A stretch of DNA of 64,000 nt, from NCBI GenBank assembly GCA_001627335.1, contig LUPK01000054.1:100886-164885 (forward strand), given 5' to 3'. Position 1 is the first letter of the stretch. Every line of letters starts with the position of its first letter. A model generated the notes under the pieces. The model was not told the origin of the DNA. It was given only the letters and a program-made list of their open reading frames with translations, and made no database searches. Made by a program: the position numbers and the translations under genes. This document shows, one piece after another, positions 8,980-16,475 of this stretch. The DNA is from Nocardioides sp. REDSEA-S33_B3 (lineage in GTDB: Bacteria > Actinomycetota > Actinomycetes > Propionibacteriales > Nocardioidaceae).

Positions 8980-9077
8980 CTCTCTCTGCAGGTCGGGGCT
9001 GGTCAGGGCCGGTCAGGGTCGGTCAGGGCATGGCGGGTCGGGGGCCGGTGGGTTCACCGGTCCCCGGGCCGCGGTGG

Positions 9078-9969
9078 TCAGGAGGCGCGGCGGGTGACGG
9101 CGCGGTAGGCCTGACGCCAGGTCGTGGGCGAGAGCACCGACCCGCTGAGCGCACCCTCGGGTGCGAGCCCCGCCTCGGGCACCGGCCGCGAGGTCGGCGC
9201 CGTGGTGCGGGCGGCGGTGCTGCTGCCGGCCTGCAGCTGCGCGGAGAGCAGCGCCGCACGCAGGGCGGCGAGGTCAGCGGCGGACGGGCCGGCCGGCGCT
9301 GCGGCGACGGTCGGCTGGGCCGGGGCGACCGGGGCAGCCGGGGCCGCCTCGGTGGGAGGCGAAAGCGGCGTACGACGGGTCCTCGGGGAGGAACGGGTCC
9401 TCCTCGTCGGAGGCGGTCGGCTGCGCGGGGGCCGGGGCTGGAACGACGGGCGCGGCGTAGGCGGCCGCGGCCGCGGCGGGGGACGTGGCCGGAGCGGCGT
9501 GCGTCGGCGGACGGTGGCCGAAGAGCTCCTCGAGGGTGACCTGGTCGGGCTCGGCGAGCAGCGCCTCCAGCGAGGGCAGCGAGTCGTACGCCGCCGGGTC
9601 GATCGACCCGGTCTCACCGGCCAGAAGGGCGGTGAGCTCGTCGCCGGTCAGGTCCTCGGCCAGGTCGTCGGACTGCTCGTCGTGCTCGGCGGCCGCCTCG
9701 GCAGCGCTGTCCTCCTCCGCGCTGAAGGCGTCGGGGTCGAGCTCGGTGAGCACGTTGACCTGCTGGTCGGTGCTGCCGAGCACCAGCACCCGGCCGGCGA
9801 CCGAGACGACCGAGACGGACGCGGACTTGCTCAGCGCCTGGCGGTGCAGGACCTCGATCGGCGACCCGGCCCTGCCGTGCAGCCGACGCGCGGCGACCCG
9901 GCTGATCAGGATCAGCAGCCCGACGACGACCGCCAGGCTGAACACCATCCGCAGCAGCAGCTCTCCCAT
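9078..9969 (-). CDS. fliO: Flagellar protein FliO, reading frame broken near 9355
   Basis: FliO helps FliP assemble. The first part (9969 to about 9357) has a membrane helix at residues 5-24, the short FliO domain to about residue 75, and an acidic Ala-rich region. In frame it then runs out at 9274 in an Arg/Gly shadow sequence. The other frame continues with ASTEAAPAAPVAPAQPTVAA to a natural-looking end TTWRQAYRAVTRRAS at 9078. Dropping one C from the CCC run (plus-strand GGG at 9354-9356) joins the two into about 296 residues. A sequencing error, a real mutation or programmed slippage are all possible. The conserved N-terminal domain is intact either way. Confidence 0.8.
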
Positions 9970-9994
9970 GGTTCTCTCCCCCCTCGTACGCGGA

Positions 9995-10921
9995 TCAGAC
10001 CGCGGCGCTCTGGTCTATGATCTCGGTGATCCGGAGGCCGAAGTCCTCGTCGACGACCACCACCTCGCCCCGGGCGATGAGCCGACCGTTGACCAGCAGG
10101 TCCGCCGGGCTGCCGGCGGCCCGGTCCAGGGCGAGCACGGCTCCGGGCGTCAGGGCGAGCAGGTCACGCACGGACATCCGGGTGCGACCGAGCTCGACGG
10201 TGACCTCCATCTCGACCCCGTGCAGCATCTCGATGCCGCGGCGGCCGGTGGCGATCGAGCGGACGTTGCCCTCGACCGGCGGGCCGGGCACGGGCGGCAG
10301 GGTCGGCTGGGCGATCGAGCCGTGCCCAGCACCCGCGCCCGTCGACCCACCCATGGACTCGTCCACGGACCCACCCAGCGCCTCGCCGATCGCCTCACCG
10401 AGGGTCGACGGGGCGTCGGTCGCGCCGGCGGCCGGTGCCGCTGGCGTCGCCGTCGAGGCAGGGGCGGTCGCCCGCTCCGCCACCTGCAGCGTCGAGTCGG
10501 GCACCAGCACGGCGGCGAAGATCGTGCTGCCCATCAGCGGGACGGCGGTGAAGTCGCCGCCCATGTCGGTGACGACGTCGTCGAGGTCGACGGTGCGGCC
10601 GGCCTGGGCGGTGCCGCCCAGCGCGGCGGCCGCGGCGTCGAGTGCGGGCTGCACGGCGGCGGCCAGGTCCAGCTCCCCCATGGGGCTGGAGGACAGCGCC
10701 GAGGTCAGCTCGTCGGCGACGAGCACGCCCACCCGGCCACTGATGGCGCCGCCGAGGTCGGCGACCACTGCGGCGGAGAAGAGCGACGTGACGTGCTCGG
10801 TGCCCGGCTGCGGCGTCCCGGGCTCCAGCTGCTCGGACGACGGCAGGATCGCGGCCAGCGCGGCGGCAGCCGTCGTGGCGACCGCGTCGTGCGGGCCGGG
10901 GACGATCGGGGCGGCGGTCAT
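9995..10921 (-). CDS. fliN: Flagellar motor switch protein FliN (FliY-like)
   Basis: A 308-residue C-ring protein. The C-terminal 80 residues form the SpoA/FliN domain (MEVTVELGRTRMSVRDLLAL, VNGRLIARGEVVVVDEDFGL). The N-terminal 140 residues resemble a CheC/CheX-like domain as in the FliY proteins of Gram-positive bacteria, which dephosphorylate CheY-P. I do not see both canonical E-x2-N motifs, so phosphatase activity is uncertain. An Ala/Gly/Ser linker (about 150-215) separates the domains. Its start overlaps the fliM stop by 4 nt. Confidence 0.9.
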   Translation of the reverse strand: MTAAPIVPGPHDAVATTAAAALAAILPSSEQLEPGTPQPGTEHVTSLFSAAVVADLGGAISGRVGVLVADELTSALSSSPMGELDLAAAVQPALDAAAAALGGTAQAGRTVDLDDVVTDMGGDFTAVPLMGSTIFAAVLVPDSTLQVAERATAPASTATPAAPAAGATDAPSTLGEAIGEALGGSVDESMGGSTGAGAGHGSIAQPTLPPVPGPPVEGNVRSIATGRRGIEMLHGVEMEVTVELGRTRMSVRDLLALTPGAVLALDRAAGSPADLLVNGRLIARGEVVVVDEDFGLRITEIIDQSAAV

Positions 10922-12057
10922 CGGAGCTCCTGCAGGGTGAGGGTCGGGTCGTCGAGGCCGGTGGGGGCACCCGGCGGGAAGCCGGGGGGAAGGTCGCGAG
11001 CAACGTCGGGGGGCAGCCCCGCGGCGAGGTCGGTCACCTGGTGCACCGGGGTGGGGGGAGCGGGCTGGTGGGCGCCGCCGCCGCTGAGCTCGGCGAGCTC
11101 ATCGGGCGACGTCGGACGGGCGGCCACGATCAGGGCGGCGAGCCGCTCGCCCTGGGTGCCGGGGGTGGCGTGGGCGAAGGCCTCGTCGTCGACGGTGATG
11201 TCGAGCGGGGCCGAGGCGGGGTGACCGAGCCGGAGCACGTCGCCGATGCTCAGGCTCGACAGCAGCGCCGGGTCGACGAAGCTGGAGCGGAACCGGACGC
11301 TCACGTCGACGGGCACGTCGGTGAAGCTGCGCTGGAGGACCTGGGCGGCCTCCGCGCGCTGGGCACGCTCCCGGTTCGACACGGGGGCCGGTGCGGCCGC
11401 GGCGGCGAGGTGCGGGTGCAGGCCGCTGAAGGGCAGGCAGACCGACATCTCGAACGGCACGTCGTCGATGCGCAGCTCCATCTCCATGACGACCATGACG
11501 TCGGCGGGGCCGGCGACCTGGGCGAACTGGGGGCTGTACTCGACGCCGGTGACCTCGGGGTCCATCGCCACGATGGCGGCCAGGGAGTAGCGCATCTCGC
11601 GCAGCAGCCGCTCGACGAGGCCGCGCACGACGCCCGACTCGATCTCGGTCAGCGGCCGCTTGGGCTGGGTCCGGGAGCCGGGCCCGCCGAGCATGTGGTC
11701 CACGCACGACATCACCGCGTCCAGCGGCAGGTGCAGGACACCGCGACCGGGCATCGGCTCGGTGGTGAAGAGGGTGAGGTAGGTCAGCTGGTCCAGGCTG
11801 TCGACGTACTCGGCGTAGGAGCGCTGGTCGATGGTGCGCATCGAGACCGCGCACACCGAGCGCAGCGCGCTGGTGAAGACGGTGGTGGCCTGGCGGGTGA
11901 AGCCGTCGAAGCCGAGCTGGAGGATCCGCTGGTGCTCACGCGAGAGCTGGATGGGGCGACGGAAGTCGTAGGGCACGACGTCCGCGCCGCCGCGACGGCG
12001 CGACCGGCCGCCGGAGGTCGGTCCGGGGGCGGCCGGCAGGCTCGACGGGAGGCTCAC
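10918..12057 (-). CDS. fliM: Flagellar motor switch protein FliM
   Basis: A 379-residue C-ring protein that binds CheY-P and reverses motor rotation. The middle domain (about residues 30-215) has MLGGPG and the LTEIESGVVRGLVERLLREM helix; a C-terminal SpoA domain follows (about 260-330), then a Pro-rich tail. I placed the start at GTG 12057: it lies exactly 7 nt after the sigma-28-like octamer GCCGATCG, predicting a leaderless mRNA. A longer TTG start at 12096 would overlap the promoter. The usual CheY-binding N-terminal peptide (LSQxEID-like) is not evident, as in some other actinobacteria. Confidence 0.93.
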   Translation of the reverse strand: MSLPSSLPAAPGPTSGGRSRRRGGADVVPYDFRRPIQLSREHQRILQLGFDGFTRQATTVFTSALRSVCAVSMRTIDQRSYAEYVDSLDQLTYLTLFTTEPMPGRGVLHLPLDAVMSCVDHMLGGPGSRTQPKRPLTEIESGVVRGLVERLLREMRYSLAAIVAMDPEVTGVEYSPQFAQVAGPADVMVVMEMELRIDDVPFEMSVCLPFSGLHPHLAAAAAPAPVSNRERAQRAEAAQVLQRSFTDVPVDVSVRFRSSFVDPALLSSLSIGDVLRLGHPASAPLDITVDDEAFAHATPGTQGERLAALIVAARPTSPDELAELSGGGAHQPAPPTPVHQVTDLAAGLPPDVARDLPPGFPPGAPTGLDDPTLTLQELR

Positions 12058-12064
12058 GTTGCCC

Positions 12065-12091
12065 CGATCGGCCGTCCATGGCCTCTCCTGA
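12065..12091 (-). promoter_or_regulatory. Sigma-28 (FliA)-type promoter of the fliM-flhA operon
   Basis: TCAG (12088-12091), 15 nt, then GCCGATCG (12065-12072) on the minus strand. The next 7 nt lead straight into the fliM GTG. Same architecture as the sites before cheR and cheB. Confidence 0.75.
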
Positions 12092-12139
12092 GACAACCGG
12101 CTGCCGCAACGTGCGCCGCCAGCGGGCTCAGGCGTGGAA

Positions 12140-12157
12140 ATAGTCCGTTCGGACTAT
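12140..12157. promoter_or_regulatory. Perfect inverted repeat upstream of fliM
   Basis: ATAGTCCG-tt-CGGACTAT, 8-bp arms with a 2-nt centre. It is the most AT-rich spot of the fliL-fliM gap and lies about 50 bp upstream of the fliM -35 element. It could be an operator; the tight 2-nt centre makes a terminator hairpin less likely. Confidence 0.5.
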
Positions 12158-12158
12158 G

Positions 12159-12189
12159 CCCGGGGACCGGTTTCCTGCCCGGTCCCGGG
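12159..12189 (-). terminator. Hairpin downstream of fliL
   Basis: CCCGGGGACCGG and CCGGTCCCGGG pair with one bulged G around a short loop. It stands 39 nt after the fliL stop and before the fliM promoter, so it probably ends the flbD-motA-motB-fliL transcript. No U-tract. Confidence 0.5.
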
Positions 12190-12227
12190 TGACGTCCCGC
12201 CGTTCGGCGGGAGTGCGCCCTGCGGCG

Positions 12228-12677
12228 CTACTGGGTGACGAACTCGGTGAAGTACACCCCCATCACGTCGCCGTGGTACTCCTCCTCCAGGTACACCAGG
12301 AGCTCCTCCTTGAGCTGTTGGCGATGCTTGGCCTTGCCGAGGTCCACCATGTCCTGGCCGGAGAACAGCTCGATCGTGGCGTCCAGCGCCTTGCTGCCGT
12401 CGGGTTCGTGCTTGATGTCAACGACCAACTGCAACGCGATGCCGATGCGTAGGTAGTGGCCCTCCGCCAGGTTGATCTGGACCGGGTCCAGGACGAGCAC
12501 CTCGCCCGGCTCCGGAGCCGGCTCCGCGCCGGCGGGCTTGAGGAAGAACCAGTAGCCGCCTCCGCCGCCGAGCAGCAGCACGAGGACGACGATGATGATC
12601 AGCTTCTTCTTGCCGCCCTTGGCCTCTGCTTCGGGGGCGGCGCCGGCCGCGGCGGGGGCGGTCGCGGTGGTGCTCAT
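12228..12677 (-). CDS. fliL: Flagellar basal body protein FliL
   Basis: A 149-residue stator-associated protein, anchored by one helix (about residues 27-45), with the extracellular FliL domain behind it (VLVLDPVQINLAEGHYLRIG, later FTEFVTQ at the very end). It supports MotA/MotB function under load. The start ATG overlaps the motB stop in an ATGA, so it is the last gene of the flbD-motA-motB-fliL unit. Confidence 0.94.
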   Translation of the reverse strand: MSTTATAPAAAGAAPEAEAKGGKKKLIIIVVLVLLLGGGGGYWFFLKPAGAEPAPEPGEVLVLDPVQINLAEGHYLRIGIALQLVVDIKHEPDGSKALDATIELFSGQDMVDLGKAKHRQQLKEELLVYLEEEYHGDVMGVYFTEFVTQ

Positions 12678-13780
12678 GACTGCTCCTTCGGATCGGGTGC
12701 GATGCGTCCGGCGGCCGCGTGGGCCCCGTCGGTGTCGGGGGAGTCGGTCTCGTCGGTGTCGCTGTCGTGCGTGTCGTCGGTCTCTGCCTGCTCGGCCTTC
12801 TTGGCCTTGCGGGCGGCCTTCTTCTCCGCCTTCGTCCGGGCCTTCTTCTGGGCCTTGCCGGTCGCCTTCTCCTGTGCTATCGCGGCGTCGGCCTCCTGCT
12901 TGGCCGCAGCGTCGGGCAGCAGGGCGGCGTCCTGGGGTGCGAGGTCGGTCAACACGACGATGTCGACCCGCTTGTTGACCGCCTGCGCGCCGGGCTTGCT
13001 GGGGTCGACCAGTGGTCGGGTCGAGCCGTAGCCGGCCATCGAGAGCCGGGCGGTCGGGAGCCCGTGCTGCTCCTCGAGACGGCGCAGGACGGTGACGGCA
13101 CGGGCGGCCGAGAGGTCCCAGTCCGTGGCGTAGTACTTCGGCTTCACCGGCACCTGGTTGGTGTGACCGTCGATCTGGAGCGGGTCCTCCAGTGACCGCA
13201 GCACGGGCGCGACCGCGTCGACGACCTGCTGCCCGCGCAGGCTCAGCGAGGCCAGGTTGGCCTGGAAGACGACGTGGCGCGAGACCAGGCTGATCACCAG
13301 GCCGCGGTGGTCGTACGACGTCGCGACGTCGCCGGCCAGTCCCTCGCGCTCCAGGGCCTCGGTCAGCGTCGCGCGGACCTTCTCCAGGCGCTCGGCCTCG
13401 GCGGCGGCCTCGTCCCAGGACCGCTGGTTCTGCAGCGCCGCCGCCTGCTGGACGGCGTTGGCCACGACCTGCCGCTGCTCGGAGTCGAGGTTGGCGGTGG
13501 CCAGCTGGGGGGACACCGAGTCGACGGGGGCCGACCCGGGCTGGTCGTGCAGCGAAGAGCTGCCCACGAGGAGGGAGTCGCTGCTGCCGAAGCCGGCCGC
13601 GAGACCCTCCTTGAGCTGGGCGTACTTCTTCTCGTCGACCTGGCTCATCGCGAACATGACGACGAAGAGCACCATGAGCAGCGTGACCATGTCGGCGTAG
13701 CTGACCAGCCACCGCTCGTGGTTCTCGTGCTCCTCGTGCTCCTCGTGCTTCTTGCGACGGGACCCGTGGCCGCTGCTCAT
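12674..13780 (-). CDS. motB: Flagellar motor stator protein MotB
   Basis: A 368-residue peptidoglycan-anchored stator subunit. It has a His/Glu-rich N-terminus (EEHEEHENHE), one membrane helix with the proton-carrying aspartate D30 (SYADMVTLLMVLF), a plug/linker, and an OmpA-like peptidoglycan-binding domain (about 165-280; DGHTNQVP, LSAARA, GYGSTRPL, NKRVDI). The presence of Asp with a MotA partner is compatible with either H+ or Na+; I cannot tell which. The C-terminal 90 residues are a Lys-rich then Asp-rich tail, unusual in MotB. Confidence 0.95.
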   Translation of the reverse strand: MSSGHGSRRKKHEEHEEHENHERWLVSYADMVTLLMVLFVVMFAMSQVDEKKYAQLKEGLAAGFGSSDSLLVGSSSLHDQPGSAPVDSVSPQLATANLDSEQRQVVANAVQQAAALQNQRSWDEAAAEAERLEKVRATLTEALEREGLAGDVATSYDHRGLVISLVSRHVVFQANLASLSLRGQQVVDAVAPVLRSLEDPLQIDGHTNQVPVKPKYYATDWDLSAARAVTVLRRLEEQHGLPTARLSMAGYGSTRPLVDPSKPGAQAVNKRVDIVVLTDLAPQDAALLPDAAAKQEADAAIAQEKATGKAQKKARTKAEKKAARKAKKAEQAETDDTHDSDTDETDSPDTDGAHAAAGRIAPDPKEQS

Positions 13781-13781
13781 G

Positions 13782-14555
13782 TCACGCCGCCTCGGAGAGC
13801 TGGTCCTCCGCGGGGAGCAGCGAGGTGAGCTTCTGCTGGATCACCCGCGGGTTGGCGCCGGCCTGGATGGCGGCGATGCCCTCGACGACCAGCTCCATCC
13901 GGGCGCACTCGAGCTCGGAGAGCCGCTTCAGGCGAGCGGAGATCGGCAGGAAGATGATGTTGGCGCTGGCGACGCCCCACAGGGTCGCGAGGAACGCGGC
14001 GGCGATGAGGTGACCCAGCTTCTCGGGCTCGGCGAGGTTCTCCAGCACGTGGACCAGGCCCATGACCGTTCCGACGATGCCGATGGTGGGCGCGTAGGCG
14101 CCCGCGTCGGCGTAGAACTTGGCCGACTGCTTGTCGGCCCGCTTCTTGGCGCTCACCTCGGCCTCGAGGATGTCGCGGACCTCCTCGGGGTCGGTGCCGT
14201 CGATGGCCAGCGTGACGCCCTTGGCCAGGAACGGGTCGTCCATGTCCTTGACCATGTCCTCCAGGGCCAGCAGGCCCTCGCGGCGGGCGCGGTCGGCCAG
14301 CGACACGATCTGCGGCACCGCGTCGGCGCCCGAGATCTGACCGCTGCCGCCGAAGGCGCGACCCAGGGCCTTCACCGCGGCCTTGGCGTCAGGCAGCGTG
14401 CCGCCGGCGATGGTGATGAGGATCGAGGTGCCGAACACCAGGAGCATCGGCGGGAGCAGCAACATCGACATCGGGTTGCCGCCCTCGAGGATGTTGGCGG
14501 TGATGACGACGCCGAAGCCGCCGAAGATGCCGACCGCGGTGGCGAGGTCCTTCAT
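13782..14555 (-). CDS. motA: Flagellar motor stator protein MotA
   Basis: A 257-residue stator subunit with four membrane helices (about 4-22, 32-50, 150-172, 183-205) and a cytoplasmic loop bearing the charged residues that push on FliG (RARREGLLALE region). The conserved AYAPTIGIVGTVMGLVHVLE segment contains the proline required for torque. It starts inside the flbD stop (4-nt overlap) and ends 1 nt before motB. Confidence 0.96.
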   Translation of the reverse strand: MKDLATAVGIFGGFGVVITANILEGGNPMSMLLLPPMLLVFGTSILITIAGGTLPDAKAAVKALGRAFGGSGQISGADAVPQIVSLADRARREGLLALEDMVKDMDDPFLAKGVTLAIDGTDPEEVRDILEAEVSAKKRADKQSAKFYADAGAYAPTIGIVGTVMGLVHVLENLAEPEKLGHLIAAAFLATLWGVASANIIFLPISARLKRLSELECARMELVVEGIAAIQAGANPRVIQQKLTSLLPAEDQLSEAA

Positions 14556-14926
14556 CGGGGGCTCACCTCCTCCGTCACGGTCGCCGCGACACCACTCGGG
14601 TGGTCGCCGTCGATCACGCTCAGGCTCGGTCGGGGCTGGTGCAGGTCGAGCAGTGAGGCGAGCGCCTGCTGCTCGGGCACCAGCCCGTGCGGGTCGTGGG
14701 TGTCGGCCGGCAGCCGCAGGTCACCGACCTGGATGTGGCTGGACAGCGCGACGACCTCGGCGCGGTGGCGCAGGATCGAGGACATCACGTCGCGCAGCGG
14801 CTCGGCGACGACGTACTTCTTGCCGTCGACCAACGTGATGACCGTGTCCGGCGTGCTGTCGATGCGCTCGATGAGGTCGGCGTTGAGAGCGAACACGGAC
14901 CCCGAGAGACGGGTCAGGGAAATCAT
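14552..14926 (-). CDS. flbD: Flagellar FlbD family protein
   Basis: A 124-residue protein. The first 70 residues are the FlbD family (MISLTRLSGSVFALNADLIE, then TVITLVDGKKYVVAE), a small domain often found before motA in Gram-positive bacteria. This is not the Caulobacter FlbD response regulator. The tail (about 75-124) is Pro- and His-rich and specific to this organism. It heads the motA-motB-fliL operon. Its molecular role is poorly known. Confidence 0.88.
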   Translation of the reverse strand: MISLTRLSGSVFALNADLIERIDSTPDTVITLVDGKKYVVAEPLRDVMSSILRHRAEVVALSSHIQVGDLRLPADTHDPHGLVPEQQALASLLDLHQPRPSLSVIDGDHPSGVAATVTEEVSPR

Positions 14927-14982
14927 GGGGTGGCACCATCCTTGTGCTTGGCCCGACGGCCGTCCGTGGCCGTCGAGGAAAC

Positions 14983-15009
14983 AGATCGGCCGCCGGCACC
15001 GGGACCTGA
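14983..15009 (-). promoter_or_regulatory. Sigma-28-type promoter of flbD-motA-motB-fliL
   Basis: TCAG (15006-15009), 15 nt, GCCGATCT (14983-14990) on the minus strand. It lies about 57 nt before the flbD ATG, in the gap between flgE and flbD. Confidence 0.75.
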
Positions 15010-15040
15010 GGGGTCCGGGCCGACGGCCTCTCCGCGGGGG

Positions 15041-15910
15041 TCAGCGCTTGATGTTGACCAGTTCCTCGAGGACCTGGTCGGAGGTGGTGATGACCCGCGA
15101 GCTGGCCTGGAAGCCACGCTGGGCGAGGATCAGGTTGGTGAACTCGGCGGCGAGCTCGACGTTGGACATCTCCAGCGCTCCGGCGATGATCGTGCCCGCA
15201 CCGTCCTGGCCGGGCACGCCCAGCTGCACTGCGCCGGAGTTGGCCGACGCGCGGTAGGCCGTCTCGCCGATCTTCTCCAGGCCCATCACGTTGGCGAAGT
15301 CGGCGCTGGCCAGCTGGGCCATGTCGCGCTGGATGCCGTCGGAGAAGACGCCGCGCAGCATGCCGTCGGAGCCGAAGGTGTACGACGTCAGCGCGGTGCC
15401 CGCACCCACCGGCGGGGTCAGCGTGGGCAGCACGGCGGTGTCGAGGGTGATGTCGATGAGGCCGGCCGCGTAGTCCGGGGCGCCGGTGGCGTCCAGGCCG
15501 TAGCCCTGCACCCGCGCGCCGCTGTTGGTCACCAGGGTGCCGGTCTCGTCGAAGGTGAACGCACCGGCGCGGGTGTACATCTGCTCGTTGCCGCGCTGGA
15601 CGACGAAGAACCCGTCGCCCTGCAGCATCAGGTCGGTGCCGCGGCCGGTCATCTGGGCCGAGCCCTGGTTGAAGTTGGTCGACGTGGTGGCGATCTGGAC
15701 GCCCAGCCCGATCTGGACCGGGTTGGTGCCGCCGCGCTCGGCGTTGGCGGCGGTGCCGCCGGTCATCATCTGGCTCAGGGTGTCCTGGAAGACGGTGGTC
15801 GAGGACTTGAAGCCGGTGGTGTTGGCGTTGGCGATGTTGTTGCCGGTGACGTCGAGCATGGTCTGGTTGACGCGGAGGCCGGAGATGCCGGCGAAGAGCG
15901 AACGGAGCAT
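15041..15910 (-). CDS. flgE: Flagellar hook protein FlgE (short)
   Basis: A 289-residue rod/hook family protein. The N-terminus (SLFAGISGLRVNQTMLDVTGNNIANANTTGFK) and the C-terminal helix ([26 protein letters not shown]) are diagnostic. Only one small FlgE-type domain lies between. FlgE is often about 400 residues, so this is a minimal hook protein; length alone would also fit FlgG, but the position after flgD and fliK favours FlgE. No separate FlgF or FlgG gene is present in the window. Confidence 0.88.
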   Translation of the reverse strand: MLRSLFAGISGLRVNQTMLDVTGNNIANANTTGFKSSTTVFQDTLSQMMTGGTAANAERGGTNPVQIGLGVQIATTSTNFNQGSAQMTGRGTDLMLQGDGFFVVQRGNEQMYTRAGAFTFDETGTLVTNSGARVQGYGLDATGAPDYAAGLIDITLDTAVLPTLTPPVGAGTALTSYTFGSDGMLRGVFSDGIQRDMAQLASADFANVMGLEKIGETAYRASANSGAVQLGVPGQDGAGTIIAGALEMSNVELAAEFTNLILAQRGFQASSRVITTSDQVLEELVNIKR

Positions 15911-15968
15911 GGGACGAGTTCCTTGTCTCAGAAGGTCGGTGGAGACCGGTGGACTGCTGGGGCGGGTG

Positions 15969-16466
15969 TCAGACGGCCGACGTGGTCGGGTCGGACGGGG
16001 TGCTGGAGGACTGGCCCTCTGAGGGGCCTGACGACTGGCCGGCTCGTGAGCCGTCGGTGACCGCGAGCACGGACGCGAGCGGGACGTCGACACCGCCGAC
16101 GTCGAGCACCGGTCCTGCGGCGCCGAAGCTCACCCCGTGCACCGCTCCGGTGCCCTGGGTGCCGTCGCTGAGGGTGTAGGAGACGTCGCGGCCCACCAGT
16201 GAGCTGGCGCCGAAGGCCGTCGTGGCCTGGAGCACCATCGCCGTCTGGTCGGCGACCGCCTGCATCTTCTCCAGGGCGGTGAACTGGGCGTTCTGCGCGA
16301 GGAACTCGCTGGAGTCCGCCGGGTTCATCGGGTCCTGGTACCTCAGCTGCGCGACCATGAGCTGCAGGAACATCTCCTTGCTCTCATCGGTCGCCGCCGT
16401 CGTGCTGGCGGGCAAGAGCCCCGCCATGCCGCTGCCCGTCACAGCCTCGGTGGCTGGGATGGTCAC
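15969..16466 (-). CDS. flgD: Flagellar hook-capping protein FlgD
   Basis: A 165-residue hook-assembly scaffold. The conserved N-terminal segment reads MFLQLMVAQLRYQDPMNPAD and then SSEFLAQNAQFTALEKMQAV. A small beta domain follows, with a Ser-rich tail. FlgD proteins of 140-230 residues are normal. It starts 9 nt after the fliK stop and is followed by flgE after 58 nt, as expected for hook assembly. Confidence 0.93.
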   Translation of the reverse strand: MTIPATEAVTGSGMAGLLPASTTAATDESKEMFLQLMVAQLRYQDPMNPADSSEFLAQNAQFTALEKMQAVADQTAMVLQATTAFGASSLVGRDVSYTLSDGTQGTGAVHGVSFGAAGPVLDVGGVDVPLASVLAVTDGSRAGQSSGPSEGQSSSTPSDPTTSAV

Positions 16467-16475
16467 GGTCCCTCC

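Noticed and set aside
5771..9539. Long plus-strand open frames opposite the export genes (several over 250 codons)
   Set aside because: They are GC-bias shadows: compositionally His/Asp/Gln- or Arg-rich, without motifs, and antisense to well-recognised flagellar genes.
12058..12096. TTG 12096 as start of fliM
   Set aside because: The added codons overlap the sigma-28-type promoter and have no ribosome site.
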